Shown here: positions 7,086 through 13,001 of the stretch, in pieces | Layout of the letters: each line of letters begins with the position of its first letter | Position numbering within the stretch: the stretch's first letter is position 1 | Assembly: GCA_030627475.1 (NCBI GenBank) | Contig: DAOURZ010000011.1 | Coordinates: forward strand, 1-13,001 | DNA from: Deltaproteobacteria bacterium | GTDB taxonomy: Bacteria > Desulfobacterota > Desulfobacteria > Desulfobacterales > ETH-SRB1 | Direction: 5' to 3' | Length of the DNA stretch: 13,001 nucleotides | The notes under the pieces: model-generated | Seen by the model: the letters and a program-made list of their open reading frames with translations, nothing else | Database searches by the model: none | Told to the model about the DNA's origin: nothing | Translations under genes and position numbers: made by a program

Positions 7086-7820
7086 ATGGGTTATGTATTT
7101 AATTTTAATGATGCTGTAAATTACGATCAGTGGTATGACAAATCACAAAACAGATTTGCCGCTGACCTTGAATTTCGACTTATGCTGGATATGCTGAAGC
7201 CGATGGATGGGGGTTCTCTTCTTGATATAGGGTGTGGTACCGGTGCAAGCCTTCTTCCTTTTTTAGATAGAAAACTACATATTACAGGCATTGATCCATC
7301 TCAGTATATGCTTGATATTGCTTTTAAAAAAGTTGGGCATTGCGTGGATTTACATCGCGGATTTGCTGAAGATCTACCTTTTGATGATAATTCATTTAAC
7401 TATGCTTGCTTTATAACAACACTGGAATTTGTTAAAGATCCCCAAAAAGCAATTGAAGAAGCATGCAGGGTTGCAAAAGACAGGATTTTCATAGGTGTAC
7501 TTAACAGGTATGCTCTTAAAGGTGTACAACTGCGAATTAAAGGGATATTCACCAGAAGCATTTACAACCGGGCACAGTTTTTCAGTGTCTGGGAATTAAA
7601 GAAAATCATCCGTACCATTTTAGGAGACGTTCCTGTATCATGGAGAACTGTTTGTCAGTTTTTATCAGCATCAGGGAAAATAACCAAAGGGATAGAACAT
7701 TCGAAACTGGTTCAAAGATGCCCGTTTGGTGCCTTCGCAGGTATTGTGTTTGCGCCTGTTCCACGCTATAGAACCATACCGCTTTCAATAAAACAGACAA
7801 GCGATGCATTGGCAGGTTGA
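7086..7820 (+). CDS. Class I SAM-dependent methyltransferase
   Basis: A cytoplasmic Rossmann-fold methyltransferase of the type-11 group, 244 residues, using S-adenosylmethionine. SAM-binding motif I is LLDIGCGTGAS (45-55). The acidic end of strand 2 is in ITGIDPSQ (D70), and AEDLPFDDNSFNYA (94-107) is the adenine-side motif followed by the strand-4 region. The N-terminus NFNDAVNYDQWYD is typical of the family start. The substrate cannot be read from the sequence. It is the first gene of a tight set with amrS, a UbiA prenyltransferase and ubiX, so a quinone or prenylated-aromatic substrate is possible, but it is not clearly UbiE/MenG. The stop overlaps the first possible start of the next gene. 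No ribosome site precedes the ATG, in keeping with the promoter that ends just upstream. Confidence 0.8.
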   Translation: MGYVFNFNDAVNYDQWYDKSQNRFAADLEFRLMLDMLKPMDGGSLLDIGCGTGASLLPFLDRKLHITGIDPSQYMLDIAFKKVGHCVDLHRGFAEDLPFDDNSFNYACFITTLEFVKDPQKAIEEACRVAKDRIFIGVLNRYALKGVQLRIKGIFTRSIYNRAQFFSVWELKKIIRTILGDVPVSWRTVCQFLSASGKITKGIEHSKLVQRCPFGAFAGIVFAPVPRYRTIPLSIKQTSDALAG

Positions 7821-7827
7821 AAGAACT

Positions 7828-8844
7828 ATGGAAGCATATCTTTACGAATCTCTTAACAATGAAAAAAAAATAAAATGCAATCTTTGCAACCATCGTTGCG
7901 TCATAAAAAATGGCAGACGCGGAATATGCGGTGTACGGGAGAATAAGGAAGGAATTCTGAAAACCCTGGTTTATGGAAAGCTCATTGCAAGGAATATAGA
8001 CCCGATTGAAAAAAAGCCTTTGTTCCATGTTTTGCCGGGAAGTCTATCTTATTCTGTAGCAACGGTGGGCTGCAACTTCAAATGCCTGTTTTGCCAGAAT
8101 GCAGACATCGCCCAGATGCCTTCAGACCATAATGGAATGATAATGGGTAATTTTTTTACACCTGAAGATATTGTGAACGCCGCTATACAAGGAAACTGCA
8201 AAAGCATAGCTTATACTTATACTGAACCCACCGTATATTTTGAATTTGCATATGATACCGCCAGGATAGCGCATGAGAAAGGAATTCTGAATGTATTCGT
8301 GACAAATGGGTACATGACTTCCGGGGCTATTGAGATGATAAGTCCTTATCTTGATGCGGCAAATGTTGATTTAAAGGCTTTTAACAAAAAATTTTATAAG
8401 GAAATCTGCAAAGCTGAAATAGAGCATGTGAAAGAAACTTTGAGACATATGAAGTCGCTTGGTATTTTTATCGAAGTAACAACGCTTCTTATTCCGGGGC
8501 TGAATGATGACAGGCATGAGCTTGAAATGCTGGCTGAATTTATTGTAGAGTCTCTTGGCCCGGAAACACCATGGCATATAAGCGGATTCTATCCAACATA
8601 TAAACTTCTTGATCGACCATCCACACCTCTTGAGACACTTATTATTGCCCGTGAGATAGGTATTAAAACAGGCTTGAAATATGTTTATACAGGTAATGTG
8701 CCAAGTGAAAACGGTGAAAACACGTTTTGTTATAACTGCAACAATCTCCTTATTGACAGACAAGGTTTTTATGTAAAAAAGAACCTTATAGAAAACGGTA
8801 AGTGTGCACATTGTGGAGCACATATCGACGGAATAGGGTTGTAG
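7828..8844 (+). CDS. amrS: AmmeMemoRadiSam system radical SAM enzyme
   Basis: A radical SAM protein of the AmrS family, named after its usual company with AMMECR1 and Memo proteins; its reaction is not settled. The cluster-binding motif CNFKCLFC gives ligands C82, C86 and C89, numbered from ATG 7828. It is preceded by a family-typical Cys-rich N-terminus (CNLCNHRC at 17-24, RRGICGVREN) and the segment DPIEKKPLFHVLPGS. The C-terminus (CYNCNN ... CAHCGAHI) forms a four-Cys zinc-ribbon-like end. ATG 7828 is chosen because family members start with an MEAxLYE-like sequence; ATG 7804 would add 8 residues overlapping the methyltransferase. It is followed 2 nt later by the UbiA gene. Neither AMMECR1 nor Memo is present in the window. 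Confidence 0.88.
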   Translation: MEAYLYESLNNEKKIKCNLCNHRCVIKNGRRGICGVRENKEGILKTLVYGKLIARNIDPIEKKPLFHVLPGSLSYSVATVGCNFKCLFCQNADIAQMPSDHNGMIMGNFFTPEDIVNAAIQGNCKSIAYTYTEPTVYFEFAYDTARIAHEKGILNVFVTNGYMTSGAIEMISPYLDAANVDLKAFNKKFYKEICKAEIEHVKETLRHMKSLGIFIEVTTLLIPGLNDDRHELEMLAEFIVESLGPETPWHISGFYPTYKLLDRPSTPLETLIIAREIGIKTGLKYVYTGNVPSENGENTFCYNCNNLLIDRQGFYVKKNLIENGKCAHCGAHIDGIGL

Positions 8845-8846
8845 TG

Positions 8847-9713
8847 ATGCTGAAACGGATTCTGGCATACGGAAAGATGATAAAGTTCAGCCATACTGTA
8901 TTTGCTCTTCCCTTTGCTTTTTCGGCAGTAATACTTGCCCAGCGCCAATATCCAATAATTTTATCGGATATCTTTTGGGTTTTGCTTGCCATGATTGGAG
9001 CACGCTCCTCTGCCATGGGCTTTAACAGGATAGCAGATGCAAGCATAGACGCAAAGAATCCACGTACATCCGATCGCGAGATACCATCAGGAAGGCTTTC
9101 TTTATCTTCAGCAATATTATTTGTATTTTTTTTTTCAGGTCTTTTTATATTTTCTTCAGCAATGCTCGGGAAGCTCTGCTTTTATCTTTCCTTCCCTATA
9201 CTTGTTTTACTTTTCTCCTATTCCTATGCAAAAAAATTTACATGGCTTTCCCATATTTATCTGGGTTTCGTCATATCTCTTGCCCCTATAGGAGCATGGA
9301 TAGCCATTGCCAAAACCTTTTCGTGGCCGGTTCTTATCCTTTCAATTGCTCTCATGACCTATATTGCCGGCTTTGATATTCTTTATGCATGTCAAGATAT
9401 TAAATTTGACAGGAATGAAGGGCTTTTTTCCATACCTGCTCATTTCGGTATAAAAAAAGCGCTTATTATAGCTTCTATTATACACTTTGCTTCTTTTTGT
9501 TTTTTCTTTCTGATCTATATTGTTTTTGATATGAACCTTCTGTACTTTTTCGCAGTAGTTATAATCGGACTTTTATTAATTATTGAGCACCGGCTCGTTA
9601 AACCGGATGATCTCAGCAACGTTAATTTTGCCTTTTTTCATGTAAACAGTTTAATTGCCATAACTTTATTTCTCGGTATCCTTGCAGACGAGTTGGTCAG
9701 GAGGTGGATGTGA
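8847..9713 (+). CDS. UbiA-family prenyltransferase (MqnP-like)
   Basis: An integral membrane prenyltransferase, 288 residues, that attaches a polyprenyl chain to an aromatic acid. Two Asp-rich motifs that bind Mg and prenyl diphosphate are intact: NRIADASIDAKNPRT (60-74, with D64 and D68) followed by REIPSG, and DILYACQDIKFDRNEG (177-192, with D184 and D188). Several strongly hydrophobic stretches account for the usual bundle of membrane helices. The sequence type and pairing with ubiX suggest the menaquinone futalosine-pathway enzyme MqnP (1,4-dihydroxy-6-naphthoate prenylation) or a 4-hydroxybenzoate prenyltransferase; these cannot be separated here. ATG 8847 is chosen because AGGG at 8835-8838 lies 8 nt upstream; GTG 8844 is adjacent. 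The 3' end overlaps ubiX by 4 nt (GTGA). Confidence 0.87.
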   Translation: MLKRILAYGKMIKFSHTVFALPFAFSAVILAQRQYPIILSDIFWVLLAMIGARSSAMGFNRIADASIDAKNPRTSDREIPSGRLSLSSAILFVFFFSGLFIFSSAMLGKLCFYLSFPILVLLFSYSYAKKFTWLSHIYLGFVISLAPIGAWIAIAKTFSWPVLILSIALMTYIAGFDILYACQDIKFDRNEGLFSIPAHFGIKKALIIASIIHFASFCFFFLIYIVFDMNLLYFFAVVIIGLLLIIEHRLVKPDDLSNVNFAFFHVNSLIAITLFLGILADELVRRWM

Positions 9714-10303
9714 ACAAAAAAATTGTAGTGGCCATATGCGGGGCTTCGGGGTCTATATACGGAATCAGACTTCTCAAGGCTCTTTTAAAAAATCCGGTAA
9801 AAATATATCTTGTAATATCAAGAGTCGGCTACAAAGTACTTGAGCATGAAACTGGTTACAAAGGTGAATCCTTTTCATCTTTTTTAAAGGATAACGGTAT
9901 TACATTTAATGAAAAAGCTTGTTTATATACATACAATCAGGATGATTTTTTTGCTCCTCCAGCCAGCGGATCCTTCAGGAATGACGGCATGGTTATTATC
10001 CCATGCTCAATGAAAACACTTGGAGCAATTGCATCCGGTATGGCAGATAACCTTATTCATAGAGCTGCTGATGTAAATCTGAAGGAAAAACGTCCGTTGA
10101 TTCTGTTGCCAAGGGAAACGCCGTTAAGCATTATTCATTTGAAAAATATGTACGTGGCAGCTAAAGCCGGCGCTACTATCATGCCTCCCTCACCCTCATT
10201 TTATCACAACCCTGAAAATATCTCCGACCTTGTAGATTCCGTAATTGCAAGGGTTCTTGACCATATTAAGATTAAACACGATCTTGTTGAGCAATGGGGA
10301 TAA
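9710..10303 (+). CDS. ubiX: UbiX-family flavin prenyltransferase
   Basis: Makes prenylated FMN from FMN and dimethylallyl (mono)phosphate, the cofactor of UbiD-type decarboxylases. The flavin-binding GASGSIYGIRLL (11-22), the PCSMKTLGAIASG segment (98-110), NLIHRAADVNLKEKRPLILLPRETPLS (114-140) and AGATIMPPSPSFYHNP (153-168) are all family signatures. The length, 197 residues, is normal. The GTG at 9710 is chosen as the start because AGGAGGT at 9699-9705 lies just upstream; the GTG at 9704 would sit inside that ribosome site. It overlaps the UbiA stop as GTGA, so the two are probably translationally coupled. With MqnP it would serve as MqnM in menaquinone synthesis, but the partner UbiD-type decarboxylase (MqnL) is not in the window. 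Confidence 0.92.
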   Translation: MNKKIVVAICGASGSIYGIRLLKALLKNPVKIYLVISRVGYKVLEHETGYKGESFSSFLKDNGITFNEKACLYTYNQDDFFAPPASGSFRNDGMVIIPCSMKTLGAIASGMADNLIHRAADVNLKEKRPLILLPRETPLSIIHLKNMYVAAKAGATIMPPSPSFYHNPENISDLVDSVIARVLDHIKIKHDLVEQWG

Positions 10304-10311
10304 AATCCTGA

Positions 10312-10336
10312 TTGTGTCAACGATATGACAAATTTT
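10312..10336. terminator. Candidate bidirectional terminator between ubiX and fliW
   Basis: TGTCA (10315-10319) and TGACA (10326-10330) form a short stem, extended by TT/AA with one bulged G, and are followed by AATTTT on the + strand. It lies in the 32-nt gap between convergent genes. The stem is weak. Confidence 0.3.
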
Positions 10337-10761
10337 CAAAAGACAGGATATTTGTGAGAATATGAGCTATCATGGATAACCATCTGATCAGCTTCATATC
10401 TTTTTATGTTGATAAGAAGCGGACCGATTAAATTGGCTGTTATCTTATCAGGTACACCTTTAGAGGTATTTACCACCACATAAATTTCCACGTTCTTTTT
10501 CCCATCCGTTTCCCACGACATTTCCTTAAGCGTCTGCGTTAGATCAACCGAATAATCCGGCTTGAAAAGACAAGGATTAATAATCACAAATGCCAGGTCA
10601 GGGTCATCCACACACTGGTACCAGTAAAATGGTCGCGTTTTTTTACGCTCCAGAATAATAAAGTATTTCCTTCCCGGAAAGCCGGGCATATCGGCCGGCA
10701 TGGTGATAATCTTTTTTTCCTCAATCTGAATCGTTCCAAACTGTGTGGTTTCTATTTTCAA
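10336..10761 (-). CDS. fliW: Flagellar assembly factor FliW
   Basis: A small cytoplasmic protein that binds CsrA (and flagellin) and relieves CsrA repression of flagellin translation. Family features are GFPGRKYFIILE near residues 27-38, PFYWYQCVDDPDLAFVI and the C-terminal ITANLIGPLLINIKR. The start is set at TTG 10761, giving 141 residues, because AAGGAG (complement of 10769-10774) sits 7 nt before it and family homology begins there with KIETTQFG. An ATG at 10839 would add 26 residues unlike the family. It lies 85 nt downstream of csrA on the same strand, and the two likely share a transcript. Its ribosome site contains AAGGA, a CsrA-type core, so CsrA could act on it; this is inference. 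Confidence 0.9.
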   Translation of the reverse strand: MKIETTQFGTIQIEEKKIITMPADMPGFPGRKYFIILERKKTRPFYWYQCVDDPDLAFVIINPCLFKPDYSVDLTQTLKEMSWETDGKKNVEIYVVVNTSKGVPDKITANLIGPLLINIKRYEADQMVIHDSSYSHKYPVF

Positions 10762-10846
10762 TACCTTACTCCTTAAACCTAAATTGAGCAATTTTTGCGA
10801 ATCCTTATGCATCAAGATCACAGCACATTTCTTCCCCAAAAATCGT

Positions 10847-11092
10847 TCAACTTAGGTTAAAACCTTTTTTCCGCCAGAGACGAGCTGCCTTTGCAACATC
10901 ATCGGAAATTCCTTGCGATGAGTTGAGGTTCTCTTGCCTGATTTTTTCATAAACCTCATGCCTGAGGATAGATATTTGTTTTGGGGCATCAATACCTATT
11001 CTCACACTTCCTCTGCTGATTTCAAGAACACTGATAACAATATCATCACCAATGTTAATCCGTTCACCAATTTTCCTTGTTAGTACAAGCAC
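10847..11092 (-). CDS. csrA: Carbon storage regulator CsrA
   Basis: RNA-binding dimer that binds GGA-containing leaders and blocks or stabilises translation; in FliW-bearing bacteria it controls flagellin synthesis. The sequence MLVLTRKIGERINIGDDIVISVLEI, then RGSVRIGIDAPKQISILRHEVYEKI, is the full family core. The 81-residue length includes a C-terminal extension (GISDDVAKAARLWRKKGF) as in FliW-type CsrA proteins, the part thought to contact FliW. It starts with GTG (complement of 11090-11092), with AGGGAG (complement of 11098-11103) as ribosome site 5 nt upstream. A sigma-54 promoter candidate lies about 77 nt upstream by predicted start. No other flagellar gene is in the window. Confidence 0.95.
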   Translation of the reverse strand: MLVLTRKIGERINIGDDIVISVLEISRGSVRIGIDAPKQISILRHEVYEKIRQENLNSSQGISDDVAKAARLWRKKGFNLS

Positions 11093-11098
11093 AAGCTC

Positions 11099-11153
11099 TC
11101 CCTGGCATTAAGTTATGCGCCTACTTGTGGAAGTTAATTCATCCACGTTCCTT
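11099..11153 (-). promoter_or_regulatory. Possible CsrA binding sites in the csrA leader
   Basis: In the predicted leader, minus-strand AAGGA (complement of 11149-11153), a GGA at complement of 11142-11144 and AGGGA (complement of 11099-11103) occur. The last overlaps the ribosome site. This is the arrangement used for CsrA autorepression in other bacteria; the motif is short, so chance is possible. Confidence 0.35.
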
Positions 11154-11179
11154 AAAAATCGACTTTATCTTTAATATGA

Positions 11180-11195
11180 AGCAAATTGTGTGCCA
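11180..11195 (-). promoter_or_regulatory. Sigma-54 (RpoN) promoter for csrA-fliW
   Basis: On the minus strand, 11195 to 11180 reads TGGCACACAATTTGCT, an exact fit to TGGCAC-R-N4-TTGC-W with the invariant GG and GC at the correct spacing. Transcription would start near 11169, giving a csrA leader of about 77 nt. Sigma-54 control fits flagellar regulation; an enhancer-binding activator would be needed. Confidence 0.6.
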
Positions 11196-11342
11196 TACAA
11201 TACAAGTATGCAGATATACATTCAAATAAAGTAGTTACGCCAAAATGGAAAGAGAATAATATTTAAAGGCAGGAACAAAGAGACAAAATTTTGACGCAGG
11301 ATAGAAAAAATTGAACAATACAATTTTAACCAATGATAGAGT

Positions 11343-11371
11343 TTGACTACCACGTTAGCAGGTGGTATATA
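11343..11371 (+). promoter_or_regulatory. Promoter of the Uma2 gene with palindrome in the spacer
   Basis: TTGACT (11343-11348), a 17-nt spacer and TATATA (11366-11371) form a sigma-70-like promoter. TACCAC (11348-11353) and GTGGTA (11362-11367) are inverted across the spacer, touching both elements, so a repressor bound there could block the polymerase. Confidence 0.42.
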
Positions 11372-11374
11372 TTT

Positions 11375-11405
11375 TATCAAACAGGTGGGCATAACCTGTT
11401 GATAA
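11375..11405 (+). repeat. Imperfect inverted repeat in the Uma2 leader
   Basis: TTATCAAACAGGT and ACCTGTTGATAA pair over 12 bp with a single bulged A around the loop GGGCATA. It lies where the predicted transcript would begin, about 45 nt before the ATG. It could be an operator or a structured leader, and is not followed by a T-run, so it is not a terminator. Confidence 0.5.
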
Positions 11406-11448
11406 TGTTACAAAGTACATCAAACTACAATAGGAATGGAGAAAAAAT

Positions 11449-12027
11449 ATGCCTTTACTGCAAAATGAACCGGATAGAGTATTCACTTATAAAGATTATT
11501 TAACATGGAATGACAACAAAAGATGGGAATTGATAAACGGAGCTGCATACAACATGGCCCCCGCCCCGTCTGTGAATCATCAAAGAGTTTCAAGACAATT
11601 ATTGTTGCAAATCGGAATTTTTTTATCTGATAAGCCTTGCGAAGTCTTTTCTGCTCCTCTTGATGTGAGATTGCCTGAACTAAATGAAAAAGATGAAGAT
11701 ACTAAAAATGTGGTTCAGCCTGACATAGTTGTGGTTTGCGATTCCTCAAAATTAGATGAAAAAGGGTGCCAGGGAGTGCCTGATCTGATTATTGAAATCG
11801 TTTCACCTTCAAGTGCTTCTATAGATAATATTAAAAAGTTGAACCTGTATGAAAAGAATGGTGTAAAGGAATATTGGATTGTGCATCCGATATATAAAAT
11901 TGTAACGATATATAAAATAATGGAAAACGGTTTATACGGAAAACCGGAAACCTATTCTGAAAAAAATAAGATAGAAGTTGAACTCTTAAAAGGATTGACC
12001 ATAGATTTGAGTCAGGTTTTTTGCTGA
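11449..12027 (+). CDS. Uma2 family PD-(D/E)XK nuclease-fold protein
   Basis: A DUF820/Uma2 protein of 192 residues with the restriction-endonuclease-like fold; the family's biological role is poorly known. Fold residues visible are E27 in RWELINGA, D92 in VQPDIVVV, E116 in LIIEIVSPSS and K129/K130 in the following helix. The ending VKEYWIVHPIYKIVTIY is also typical. The start is supported by GGAG at 11438-11441, 7 nt upstream. It has its own candidate promoter with inverted repeats. The DUF2065 gene follows after 36 nt with its own ribosome site, so the two may or may not share a transcript. These genes are often solitary and mobile between genomes; no partner was seen. Confidence 0.88.
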   Translation: MPLLQNEPDRVFTYKDYLTWNDNKRWELINGAAYNMAPAPSVNHQRVSRQLLLQIGIFLSDKPCEVFSAPLDVRLPELNEKDEDTKNVVQPDIVVVCDSSKLDEKGCQGVPDLIIEIVSPSSASIDNIKKLNLYEKNGVKEYWIVHPIYKIVTIYKIMENGLYGKPETYSEKNKIEVELLKGLTIDLSQVFC

Positions 12028-12063
12028 AAATGGGTTCAACCTGAGACTTTTGAAGGGATAAAT

Positions 12064-12249
12064 ATGGAATTTTTCTTATGTTTACTTGGTATGCTGATGA
12101 TTGTTGAAGGGCTGCCATATTTTGCTTTTCCTGAAAAAATGAAATTTTGGTTACACACAATTGTTGAAATGCCGGACGAAGCATTGCGGAAATTCGGTTT
12201 TATAATCATGTCACTTGGATTATTTTTAGTTTATTTGGGGAAAAGGTAG
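12064..12249 (+). CDS. DUF2065 small membrane protein
   Basis: A 61-residue protein of the YjeT/DUF2065 family, of unknown function. Two hydrophobic segments, FFLCLLGMLMIVEGLPYFAF (about 3-22) and FGFIIMSLGLFLVYLG (about 44-59), flank a loop with the family pattern PEKMKFWLHTIVEMPDEALRKFG. It is probably a two-helix inner-membrane protein. GAAGGG at 12052-12057 lies 6 nt before the ATG. queA starts 5 nt after the stop, so the two are likely cotranscribed. Confidence 0.8.
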   Translation: MEFFLCLLGMLMIVEGLPYFAFPEKMKFWLHTIVEMPDEALRKFGFIIMSLGLFLVYLGKR

Positions 12250-12254
12250 AAATC

Positions 12255-13001
12255 GTGTTTTCAATAAATCACTATAACTACAACCTCCCGAATGAACTTA
12301 TAGCTCAAAAACCGATTGAAAAAAGGGACAAATCGAAACTCATATTTTTGCATCGAAAAACAGGTAGGCTATCTCATCATAAATTCTATGAGATTTGTGA
12401 TTTTCTGTTACCATCCGATATACTGATTGTTAACAACACTGAAGTTGTTCCCGGAAGACTAATCGGGAAAAAAGACACTGGCGGAAAAGCGGAAATACTG
12501 ATTCTTGATTACGCAAAAGGCATCAACAAAAGAAAAGATGACGATACTTTTATATATGAGTGCCTGATAAAAAGTTCAAAACGCACGAGGCAGGGTGCAA
12601 CTATTTTTTTCGATCAGGGATTGAAGGCTGAAGTAATAAACTCTTGCAATGAAATTTATTCGGTAAAATTTACCTGCAAAGGGGATTTTGAAGAATTACT
12701 TTACCGGATCGGTAAAATTCCACTTCCCCCTTACATAAGGCGGGATAAAGAAGATATCACCTGCGATGACAAACAGTCATATCAAACAGTTTACGCCTCT
12801 CAAAAAGGCGCTATTGCAGCACCTACGGCAGGCTTTCATTTTACGGAAAAACTCATCAAAAGATTAGAATCAAAAGGCATCAAGATAGTTGAAATTACCC
12901 TGCACGTGGGATATGGTACTTTTTTGCCTGTAAGAGTTTCAGATATAAGGGATCATGAAATTCATTCCGAATGGTGTACGATTCCTGAAAAAAGCGCAGA
13001 A
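12255..13001 (+). CDS. queA: tRNA ribosyltransferase-isomerase QueA, 3' truncated by window
   Basis: S-adenosylmethionine:tRNA ribosyltransferase-isomerase, which turns preQ1 at the wobble position of tRNAs into epoxyqueuosine in the queuosine pathway. The visible 249 codons carry family motifs: NYNLPNELIAQKPIEKRDKS near the start, DILIVNNTEVVPGRLIGKK, GKIPLPPYIRR, AAPTAGFHFT and LHVGYGTFLPVR. The reading frame is open to the last base; roughly the last quarter of the protein lies outside the window. It starts with GTG at 12255, with AAAGG (12242-12246) 8 nt upstream, and follows the DUF2065 stop by 5 nt. Confidence 0.93.
   Translation, partial: MFSINHYNYNLPNELIAQKPIEKRDKSKLIFLHRKTGRLSHHKFYEICDFLLPSDILIVNNTEVVPGRLIGKKDTGGKAEILILDYAKGINKRKDDDTFIYECLIKSSKRTRQGATIFFDQGLKAEVINSCNEIYSVKFTCKGDFEELLYRIGKIPLPPYIRRDKEDITCDDKQSYQTVYASQKGAIAAPTAGFHFTEKLIKRLESKGIKIVEITLHVGYGTFLPVRVSDIRDHEIHSEWCTIPEKSAE

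Larger units (their letters stand above)
11093..11448. other. Divergent control region between csrA and the Uma2 gene
   Basis: 356 nt without a recognisable gene. The left part (11093-11195) holds the csrA leader and a minus-strand sigma-54 element. The middle (about 11200-11340) is AT-rich with nothing recognised. The right part (11343-11441) holds a plus-strand sigma-70 promoter candidate, two hairpins and the ribosome site GGAG (11438-11441) of the Uma2 gene. Confidence 0.6.

Noticed and set aside
7606..8028. Long minus-strand open frame across the methyltransferase-amrS junction
   Set aside because: It is a shadow of two well-supported genes, with no domain signature or ribosome site.
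10762..10839. Longer FliW from the ATG at 10839
   Set aside because: The extra 26 residues do not resemble FliW, while an AAGGAG ribosome site lies exactly before TTG 10761.
1..13001. CRISPR array, tRNA or rRNA genes
   Set aside because: No regularly spaced repeats, cloverleaf-type sequences or rRNA segments were seen on either strand.

Overview
This AT-rich window looks like a chromosomal segment of an anaerobic deltaproteobacterium (Desulfobacterota, probably Desulfobacterales-like). That is inferred from gene content, not proven: an AmmeMemoRadiSam-type radical SAM enzyme next to a UbiA/UbiX pair of the futalosine-menaquinone type, a csrA-fliW pair behind an apparent sigma-54 promoter, and DUF2065 beside queA.

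Region 1 (1-6833, all + strand) is the unusual part. A compact structured element (95-220), bounded by an 11-bp inverted repeat, lies directly in front of a retron-type reverse transcriptase (RT). The RT carries the retron-specific NAxxH motif, GAPTSP, YADD and a VTG-like ITG. Only 3 nt after the RT stop begins a nucleoside phosphorylase/MTA-SAH nucleosidase-fold protein. It has an apparent signal peptide and lacks two of the three classical catalytic residues. Then follow, with short gaps or overlaps, an exported TPR protein, an exported protein with three Ig/PKD-like repeats (split by a frameshift, probably one lost G in a G-run) and an exported protein with an NTF2-like region and a Trp-rich tail. 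The spacing suggests one transcription unit coupling a cytoplasmic retron to four exported proteins. I do not recognise this as an established retron type.

Region 2 (7049-10303, + strand) starts with a near-consensus promoter that would give an almost leaderless mRNA. It drives a tight four-gene set: class I methyltransferase, radical SAM enzyme AmrS, UbiA-family prenyltransferase and UbiX-type flavin prenyltransferase. The last two fit prenylation and decarboxylation steps in quinone synthesis (MqnP/MqnM-like); no UbiD-type decarboxylase is in the window.

Region 3 (10336-11195, - strand) holds csrA and fliW, the RNA-binding translational regulator and its protein antagonist in flagellar control. 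A full-consensus sigma-54 element lies upstream of csrA. Several start codons here are non-ATG (GTG for csrA, TTG for fliW).

Region 4 (11343-13001, + strand) holds a Uma2-family PD-(D/E)XK protein behind a promoter with palindromes, then a small DUF2065 membrane protein and queA, which runs off the right edge.
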